64,000 nt of DNA from Sodiomyces alkalinus F11 (lineage: Eukaryota; Ascomycota; Sordariomycetes; Glomerellales; Plectosphaerellaceae). The stretch is from NCBI RefSeq assembly GCF_003711515.1, contig NW_021167079.1:5497989-5561988 (forward strand). Reading direction: 5' to 3'. Below are positions 55,983 to 64,000 of this stretch, in pieces (positions within the stretch are counted from its first letter, which is position 1; the number at the start of each line of letters is the position of its first letter). Below the pieces are notes generated by a model. It was not told the origin of the DNA. It made no database searches and was given only the letters and a program-made list of their open reading frames with translations. Position numbers and translations under genes: made by a program.

Positions 55983-58900
55983 TTAAACACTGAAGAGGAA
56001 TTGCAGATCCTCAGGACTAAGGGACTCCATCGCCTGATCATCGGCATTCACGGTCGAGTGAATCATGCTGGTCTTTTTCTCTTGGATGAGGACCATGCGG
56101 CTCTCTACCGAATCCTCGATACAGAGCCGGGCGATGATGCAGGGACGAGTTTGTCCAATGCGATGACATCGGTCAGCAGATTGCCACTCGGCAGCGGGAT
56201 TCCACCAACTGATTACGGTCCAATGTTAGTCCAATTCAGAGTGAAGAAAGGGGGGTGGGGGAGGAGGAGGACACGGAAAATGGAACTTACGGGTCGACAA
56301 TAAACACGCGGGAAGCCTCGGTCAAATTCAGGGCTACACCTCCGGCTTTGAGAGAGACCAGGAAACACTCGACGTTGGTGTTCTTCATGAAGTGGTCGAT
56401 TGAGGCTTGCCGTTGAGCAGGGCTCATGGTCCCGTCCAGCATGACAGTCGTGACGCCTGCACGTCGGAGCCGCCACTCGACCAGTTGCAGCATGGATGTG
56501 AACTGCGAGAAAATGATAGACTTGTGAGATGCCCTGGGTGAGCGAAGCAGGTGGATTTCGCGGACCAAGAGTTCAATCTTGGAAGACGAGGTCCACTTCG
56601 CCATGTTGATGCGGTTAATGATGGACGACTTCTTGACCAGGACCTCATCTTGGTCCATCTCTGGCTGCTCCAAGTCGATGCTCAGCGGGATGTGGCATTG
56701 CGGACATCCCGGTTCCTCAGTGGAAAATACATATCCCTTGACACAGGCACGGCAGAAGTCATGCTTGCAGCGGCTGCGGACGGCATCTTCGGCCGGTTCA
56801 TCACAAATGCAGCACACGAGCACATTTTGCCCGCCTTGGGCGTTCTTCTTCAAGATGAGATCCGGGTGGTCAGCGATCTGACGCATCTGCATGATGAGAC
56901 CAAAGATGTTGGCGTAATTGTTCAGTAGCACGCCCTGCGACACGTACGTCTCGAACTTCCGTTTGCTGTTGGTCATGATGCTGTTGGCGAGGTCGTTTTC
57001 CACCTCGCCAAAGAACTGCCGATGCACACGGATCTCCTTAACGGGAAGTTCCATGGCATTGGTGTGGTCCTTCTTCAGACGACGAAGCATGATCCGGTCG
57101 GTCAAGAGCCGTAGCTTCCTGAACGCCTCAGCACCAGGACCCAGGTTTCCGAACCTTTGGATGGGATTGAGAAGTTCTTGGTTGAATACCGACACGTGTT
57201 GCATGCCAGCGTGGGAGCAAACCGTGCAGCGGCTGTCGTGGTCGAGACTCCACTCGAGCGAGCTGCAGGGACATTGCTTGCAAAAATAGGATGCGAAGGG
57301 CTTAACGTTCAGAAACCGCAGGAGGGAGAAGAACTCTCCGATACGATTTTGAAGAGGCGTCCCGGTCAGGCACCATCGGTACGAGGCGTTGAGGGCGAAG
57401 CAGGCTTTGGCAGTCATGGTAGTGCGAGTCTTGATGCAATGTGCTTCGTCCAGGATGACGCGGTGGAAATGTATCTGGTGAATCAAGCTTTTCTCCCTGT
57501 ATAGGCCGTCTTTGCGCTGGAATCCTTTTTCCTGCTTGCGATACATGGACTCGAGACTGTTGTACGACATGATAATGACATCGAACTCCTTGAGCTGCTT
57601 AAGCGTCATGCTTTTCGTTTTGCTGTTCGTGCCATGGAAGACAAAAGTCTTGAGTGTCCCGTCAGTGTACGAAGCGATCTCGGACGTCCACTGCATGAGA
57701 GCAACCGGGGGCACAAGGACGAGGGACGGTGATTTGGCTGGGTAGTCGGACATGATCAACGACACGGCCTGGATGGTCTTTCCGAGACCCATTTCATCGC
57801 CTAGCAGGCCGCCTTCCCACGGTCCGCGCTCCATCGCCTGCATCCAAGCGAGGCCATCAAGCTGGAAGTGCTTTAACTGTCGGGAAATGCTTGGAGGCTG
57901 CGTGGCCCTTTCGGGCTTGAGGATCGCCTTGCTCTCCAATTCCTGCCACATTGTTGTGAGCTCAGGGTGGTGATGTACTAGTCGCTGGCGCTCCAAAACT
58001 GAACGTGGGGTGAGGTTTGGACGTTGGAAGCCACGCCTGAGACGAGACGCATGTGTGACAGCGGCACCGATGTTATTGACGGGCTCGTCTAGGCTTTCAG
58101 CTTCAGTGTCATCCAGAGACGCATTAAAATCGGAAATCTCATTCTCTAAATCTGAGACGCTTAAGACTCCGAGTTGACGAGCAGTTGTAAAGACAGGCGT
58201 CGGAGCGATGCGGCCAGCCCTGGCAGAGAGGTGTGGGTTTGGGCGGGTTCCGCCAGTGGAAGATCTGTTCCGTGGCTGCAGGAAGTCATCCGACTCCAGA
58301 GAGTCGTCGGAAAACGTCGCATCGGCGTCACTATCCGCGATGACATCTCCATCTGACTCCACTGCCGTAGGGTCGCTCAACATCTCTCCTGCGTCATCAG
58401 AGTCGAGAATGACCCTGGCTCGCTTGGCCGATTGATCCGGCCCCGAGAGGGTCGACCGAGATGGTCGGCCCCGCTTGCGACCGGTTGATGGGGTGAGCAC
58501 ATTCTCGGTGGCCTGAGCGCCCGGATTGATAGATGACCGTGTTCGAAGGGTGGGATGTGTGGTATATGAGGCAGAAGCGGCAGAGACCTCACTCCTCCGG
58601 TACTCGTCGGCTTGGAGAATTCGGGCCATCAATTCATCACGGGATACGTCGTTGAAGGGGGCCCCCTGGACTCCAACATCCTCTGTCGGGTCACTGTTGA
58701 GGATGGAGGCCAATGAGAAACGGCTTTGGCGGCTCTCGCGCTCGGTGGGTGCTCTTCCTTGTGAAGGGATCTGTACCTCTAGACGCGAACCTCTACCAAA
58801 CGCAAACGTGGAAGGGAGTGTCTTTGGATGGCCGCTGACAGCGGCGGCTGGTGCTGGGGTAGCTTCGATGCTCGTAGCGGGAGTAGAATAGTCACTCGCC

Positions 58901-59228
58901 GAGGTAAGATCAGCCGAGCCTGACGTAGACGGTACGATCTCGTTTGCAAGTAGCGAGCTCCTGGTAACCCTACGGGACCGGTCCCCAAGAGGGAGAGGGG
59001 TAGTAGCGGTAGGGGTCGATGGAGGCAGGCTAGTTGTCGAGGCAGACCGAGTCACCCGACCCAAGCCTACACCAACACCGGGAGCATGAGGAGAGGCTGG
59101 AGGAAGAGCATTAGTTCTTGAAGATTTCACGGGCAGAGGATCATGATTCTTCACTCACTCATTGGCTGCGTGGTTGGGGCACTAGCTGGAATACCAGGTT
59201 GTGTCGAAGGACGGCGACCTCGAGGCAT
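55983..59228 (-). CDS. RAD16: RAD16, SNF2-RING nucleotide-excision-repair ATPase
   Basis: Minus strand, exons 59228-59159, 59096-56291 and 56208-55983 (1033 residues). The first intron is 62 bases with a CTAAT branch site close to its acceptor. The N-terminal third is low-complexity and acidic. The SNF2 domain has D-E-M-G-L-G-K-T (about 453-460) and D-E-A-H (about 573-576). A C3HC4 RING (C-C-I-C-D-E-P ... C-P-Q-C, about 783-825) lies between the helicase lobes, the mark of Rad16/Rad5-type proteins. The second lobe ends [19 protein letters not shown]. There is no HIRAN domain, favouring Rad16 over Rad5. In yeast, Rad16 with Rad7 forms the ATP-dependent damage-recognition complex for global-genome repair and part of a cullin ligase acting on Rad4. 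RAD7 is the head-to-head neighbour. Confidence 0.94.
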
Positions 59229-61117
59229 TTTGATAAGTGATAAGAATCACAAGCTAATAACCTCCAACAGGGCAGTGCGAGAAAACAGTGCAGCTGATAT
59301 CATGAGTCAGTAATGCGCGCATATAGGTAGCAAAGATGCAATTCATGGATATAACCAAGCAAATAAACATATATACGCGTGCGTGCAATATATCTGAATG
59401 AACAGGAGAAAGGATAAGGACTAACTGTGATGGTGCTGGCCTAAGAAGGCGAGTTCAAATGCACATACACAGATATAACAGAGGGCAAGCTGGATAAGAT
59501 GCAAATGCTTTTGCAAATACAACCTGGGGGTGAATGGGTCAGTCCTCAAAGGAAGAGTATATAGAACATTACCATTACACCCATGCAAGAAGGTGCTGGA
59601 TATGATAGTGGAAAGGAGGGTATGAACAAGATCAAGAGTCGAAATGATGGAAGTCTGAAGTAAGAGAAGAGAAAGACTTGATGTGAGATAAGGCAGGATT
59701 ACGGAGTAGATCCGATGCATAGAGGTACGAAGGAAGGGAGGTTAGATGATCTTGACGGAAAAAAAAAAAGGGAAAGAAAATAATAAAAATTCATAAGGTA
59801 AGAGTGAGGTTCTGAATACCCAAGATCAAGGCAGGAGCATTGTATTCGTAAAGGCGAAATGGCACTGGATGGAATAAAGGAAAAGGGGAAGGCACTTACA
59901 GATAGGTACTTAGGTACCTCCAGCAAAGAACACTGTAGGTAACCATATAGGGGTTTTTAGGCAACCACGGAGAAGTGGAAAAGCATTCGAAAAGAAGACT
60001 CCTACTCTCGTAAATGTTGTACTAAAGGATGCAGAGATATTTCTTGCCTAAAGCGTTACCAAATACCGTCCCTAAAGAGAGATATAAGACAGTAAAATAT
60101 ATCAAGGGTAGAGAATAAGGAAGGTCATGGAGTAAAAAACGAAAAAACTCTCCAGAAAATAGTGGTTTTAAATGTGAACTTGATAAAAGTGCAAAAAGAG
60201 CCATTGACCATCTAAAACCGCTATAATAAATTGAATAAGATACTATGCTATTCCGTAAATGGCTTGGACGCGTTATGGTGGCGAAGGGAGAGAGAATCAC
60301 GAAGTCACGTGCTGCCATTAAAAAATCTTTGTCTGTGGGGATAGAGCAGGATCTTCTACGTTGTTTATTACGAAACTGAACCCTAGCAAGTTGTCTCGAA
60401 AAAGGTGCGAAGTCATGTGACCTATAGCCTGGCTCTTTTAGGGCAACACTGTGATTTTCTTGGGCTAAGACTGTAATGGAAAGCAAGAGGATCGTGGAAC
60501 AGTGCGGAGAAGGTTAAAAGCCGAAGATAGCAAACCCCATACCGTGCGAACAGAATTTTAACCACACTTCTTATCTTTGCCCTTCCACCGTGTGAAGACA
60601 ATAGAATACACTGTCTGTTCGCTCTTGCGTCACTCACAGACAAGGTGTGAAGTTACTTACTTGGTACAGTAAATAGAGATATTCACACACTGTAATGGAT
60701 AATTTCAGGTACGTACCAGTTCAGTCATCGCGTAATAAGATAGAGACTGCCTTCGCGTCTCCCAGGGAGGACCCTCACTTGCCCCTCCAACCCTGCTCCA
60801 TCTCTTCCAGTTCAATCTGAGCCTTCGCCAAGACGCAGGGCATCAGAAGGAGCTAGCCAAAGGACTAATTCCCCTTTCTTTTCCTTAGGCTCCTTCATCC
60901 CAGGTCGTCTGGTCCTCGGACTCAACGATCTCTGGACTGGCTCGAATTTTTCGAACAGGTCCATCAGGGAGAGACACTCCCTCCTCCTAGTAAGGCTGTT
61001 GAGGAAGCCGAGTCGCATTCCAGAGCAGGAGACACATCCAAGGGCCCGCCAATTCCTGCTCGTGCGAGCTCTCCACAGGTTCAAACTTTTGAGACTTCCT
61101 ATACCGAAGCCGACGAT
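59229..61117. promoter_or_regulatory. Shared upstream region of RAD16 and RAD7
   Basis: 1889 bases between two outward-facing start codons; no gene inside is supported. A GGTACTTAGGTACC-type motif lies at 59906-59920 and an ATTACGGAGTA motif near 59699. The 59300-60700 part is AT-richer, and 60720-61117 is CT-rich leader-like DNA before RAD7. Confidence 0.55.
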
Positions 61118-61261
61118 ATGTCGCGGCGTGTTACTGGACCGTATGTACTCTGTTGGACTACTCCTGCTCGTCTGCATTCCACTTTTCAGCTACTTTTACT
61201 GACTTGAAATATAGCCGGTCCGCCTTGACCGATTATTTGGCCGTATGTTGCGTTGAACATG

Positions 61262-61295
<34 letters not shown>

Positions 61296-63187
61296 GTCTT
61301 CATTACGCGCCTACTCGGTGCTTGTCCATTCTTTGTTTCCTGTTGTATACTGACCTCTGACTCTGACTCTGACTCTCACTCTGACTCCATTAGGCCAACA
61401 ACATTTCCGCGACCCGTATCCGACAAGAGGCTGAGCAACGACGAGGAGCCGCTGCGACCGAACGTGGAGAACCCCCGGTCCAAAATGACGTGGCCGAGGA
61501 GTCGTCTGTCGCTGAAGAAGCGGCGGCGGCCGCCGTGACAGTTACCGAAGCTGGCCCGTCCACCCGCCTTCGCACCCGCAGCGCCAGAAGCGGACATACC
61601 GAGACCAATGCCGACCAAGAGAAGAAAAAGAAGACTCAGAAGCAAGTCATCGAGAAAATCAAGGCCCAAAAGGCAGCCAAACGCCGCAAGAAGAATGATG
61701 GTGACGACGGTGACGATTTTGACTTGGACTTTTTGGACTCGGGCAAGGCTGCCCTCCCTGGCCAGAGGGACAATTGTGAGGACTGTGGCCAACGCTTCAC
61801 GGTGACTCCATACTCTCGAACCGGCCCTAATGGCGGACTCCTCTGCATGTCGTGCAGTCGGGATTTGAACAAGAAGGACAGCCAGGGAAAGAAAAGGAAG
61901 AAACGCATCTCTACCGGGCCAGTGGGAAAGCGTCGCCAAGTTCAGAGCACCATCATGGACGGCAGCTTCCAACTCGGAGCTCCTTCCCTCGTGTCTCTCT
62001 GCGTCAATACTCTTGCCAAGAATGCCCATCTGGCCGATAGCCTGGAGCATATGCCGGAGCGTAGCATTGATGCCATCGCGCAGCACTTCAGCCGACACCG
62101 GTTGGTGAATCCTAACACTCTGCCTCTCTTCCTCCAGCCTGGGGCCACTACTATCCGGGTCTATGACTGTGCCTACCTCGGATCGCATGACTTGACCAAG
62201 ATCCTCCAAATCTGCCCCAAGTTGAAGCACCTGACACTTCGGAATGCCATTCAGTTCAAGGATGAAGTCATGGACTTCTTGCTGAGCCGCCATATCGAGC
62301 TGGAGACCTTCTCGCTGCACGGTGCCAACCTACTCTCCGAGGATCGGTGGGAGAGGTTTCTGGCTACGAAAGGCGAGCATCTGGTTAAACTCAGCGTCTG
62401 GTTCACCGATAGGCATTTCGGGGACAACATCGTGTCTAGACTCCACTCGTGGTGTCCTAAGCTCGAACGCCTCAAAATCGATGGCAATCAGGAGCTGACC
62501 AGCGAAGGCGTCAAGGCCATCGGTAAGATTCAGTCCTTACGACAGCTTTACCTGCGGATCACGCAAAACATCACGCCTAAGGCCCTCGTTTCGCTCATTG
62601 GCGCTATCGGGGCCAAGCTGGAGGTTCTCGTTTTGGCGGATGTTCCGGAATGCAACGACGAGGTCCTTACGGCCATCAAGAAACATTGCACCGCTCTCAG
62701 GAAGCTCCGCATCATGGAGTCGGAACATATAACCGATGAGGGGTTTACCGATCTTTTCACGAACTGGGGTAATTCGCCGCTCAAGAACATCAGTTTCGCG
62801 GCGTGCCGGCACTTGGACGCGGTGGTCCCCCGCGAGAACCCGGACAAGGTCGGTCTCTGTTCTGATGGATTCCGCGCCCTGATGGATCATTCCGGGCAGA
62901 AACTCAAACAACTGGACATTGCTTCCTGCCGCCACGTGGGCAAAGCAGCCTTGGAAGAGGTATTCTCGGAGACCAAAAAGTATCCCGACCTCCTGTCGAT
63001 CGACGTTAGCTTCTGCGAGGACGTGGACGATTTTATCGTCGGCCGTATCTTCCGAAGCTGCCCGGCGCTGAAGGAGCTGAAGGTGTTTGGCTGCATGCGG
63101 ATCGGCCGGGATGTCCAGCCACCCCGTAACGTGGTCCTTTTGGGCGTTCCCAATGCCATGGGTGTCGAGATTGGCGGCACGTGGTGA
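61118..63187 (+). CDS. RAD7: RAD7, leucine-rich-repeat nucleotide-excision-repair protein
   Basis: Three exons, 61118-61140, 61215-61242 and 61394-63187, give 614 residues. Two tiny exons supply M-S-R-R-V-T-G-P and R-S-A-L-T-D-Y-L-A, joined to A-N-N-I-S-A-T-R-I-R, the conserved Rad7 start. A basic/acidic linker leads to a Cys4 zinc motif (C-E-D-C near residue 145, then C-M-S-C), the basic G-K-R-R-K-x-Q region and about 12 degenerate leucine-rich repeats (about 220-605; H-L-T-L-R-N-A, L-R-Q-L-Y-L-R-I-T-Q-N-I). The family is known for damage recognition with Rad16 and for an Elc1/cullin ubiquitin ligase acting on Rad4. Intron 2 (61243-61393) contains CT and CTCTGA microsatellites, which lengthen it. 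Length exceeds yeast Rad7 slightly. Confidence 0.94.
61264..61293 (+). repeat. (CT)n microsatellite in RAD7 intron 2
   Basis: Fifteen CT units inside the intron; a second CTCTGA-type tandem follows at about 61355-61388, close to the acceptor, and may serve as its pyrimidine tract. Confidence 0.95.
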
Positions 63188-64000
63188 AGGTAGTATTTCT
63201 GACGACTGAAAGGGGCATGGAGAGGCGAAACGGAGAGCAATGACATGGCGAACCGGCGAAACGCGTTGTTTCGAAATTTACGGGCTTTCGGCATCTGCAG
63301 CGTTACGCAAAAGGGGCTGAAAAGGTTTAACATGGTCGTAGTCCTCCCTCCTCCTTTTATCTGACGAGCCATTGCATGAGTGTACAGGTAAGATACTTAA
63401 ATTTTTTCATTTTTTTTTTTTTCATCGGCGGGGACACTGGTTGTCAGTCGCACAGGCTGCGGTACTCGGTGTTCAAGGATGGTATCACACCGGATCAGGG
63501 GAATTTTTCTGCCTTCTTTTCGGGTTTTTTTTTTCGCACTCGAATGCGGGATCATAAAGATATATTACTTGCTTTTCACATTCCTCAGTAAGGTGGACAG
63601 ACTCCAACCGGACCCCTTGATGACGAGGTATCAATCAAGAAGGAACAGAAAAGTCCCATTTGCGACCAAGGCGACGAGGAGGGGCTAGAGAAGTGCATAT
63701 CATAGGTGGACATAAAGTCATAAGTGTAAATCATACATTGTTTGATATATACATACTCTGAGATTGTATCAGAAAAGTTATATACGGGGTAATCTTCAGC
63801 CCTGCAGAGTAGGGTGGTAGATATACTGTAGTATATCGTGATATGGCCAACATATTTACCAGTGTCGGTTTTCTTCCCAAAATTCGTTGTCTCATGCCAC
63901 CTCCCATGGCTCCTCCATTTTTTGAAGCAATGAAGCACGTCCCTAAACCCATCCTCGCGAGAGTTCTCGTCTCCTCGCAAAACATCAGCTCGTCTACGCC
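63188..64000. other. Right-end region: RAD7 3' flank and undecided edge
   Basis: No gene is firmly supported. The first 300 bases are RAD7 3' flank with T homopolymers. At the extreme edge two frames compete: a plus-strand ATG at 63894 opens to the end of the window, and a minus-strand frame ending at 63585 is open from the edge inward. Neither has a recognisable domain. Confidence 0.4.

Noticed and set aside
60022..60486. 154-codon minus-strand frame between RAD16 and RAD7
   Set aside because: AT-rich region, no family match and no splice or leader context.
1..64000. tRNA, 5S rRNA, CRISPR or bacterial-type operons
   Set aside because: I scanned by eye for B-box-like GGTTCGA words, 5S-like sequence and spaced direct repeats and saw no convincing example; a covariance-model search would settle the tRNA question.

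Overview
The window reads as nuclear DNA of a filamentous ascomycete, most likely a Sordariomycete. The genes have short introns (about 50-330 bases) with GT...AG ends and CTAAY-type branch sites. Coding DNA is GC-rich, CT-rich tracts precede start codons, and the family set (Zn2Cys6 regulator, Cdc12/AspC-type septin, 2EXR protein, questin-oxidase-like protein) is typical of moulds. Genus cannot be fixed from sequence alone. All exon structures were worked out by hand from splice signals and protein continuity; there is no transcript evidence.

Layout, left to right: 3' end of the Golgi/endosome E3 ligase TUL1 (1-155, +); a Zn2Cys6 transcription factor (2157-4400, +); a long diverged inverted repeat that looks like a foldback/MITE element (5099-5590); a NAP-family histone chaperone (6178-7500, +); a questin-oxidase-like protein (8714-10501, +); PWP2 (13480-10635, -) divergent from septin CDC12 (14164-15584, +); a mitochondrial PDK/BCKDH-kinase family protein (17837-16219, -); a USP7/Ubp15-type deubiquitinase (19340-23425, +); TIM22 (24160-24911, +); splicing factor PRP45/SNW1 (27666-25852, -); a small four-exon membrane-protein candidate (29390-28831, -); a proline-rich WD40 inositol-5-phosphatase (31091-34901, +); ornithine decarboxylase with a long unusual leader (37293-35839, -); the mitochondrial presequence protease CYM1 (43754-40626, -); taxilin (45065-46922, +); an unrecognised 541-residue protein (48821-50446, +); a nitronate monooxygenase ending in SKL (51615-52709, +) convergent with a 2EXR protein (54347-52968, -); and RAD16 (59228-55983, -) head-to-head with RAD7 (61118-63187, +).

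Most genes are single-copy housekeeping genes and there is no metabolite cluster, prophage-like element or CRISPR. The most notable points are: the RAD16-RAD7 pair, whose products form one global-genome repair complex in yeast; the ODC leader, where about 530 bases contain no ATG and a 77-codon upstream frame exists only if a candidate intron is retained; the inverted-repeat element; and two families of short palindromic motifs (GGTACCTAAGGTA-like and TACGGAGTA-like) scattered through intergenic DNA.
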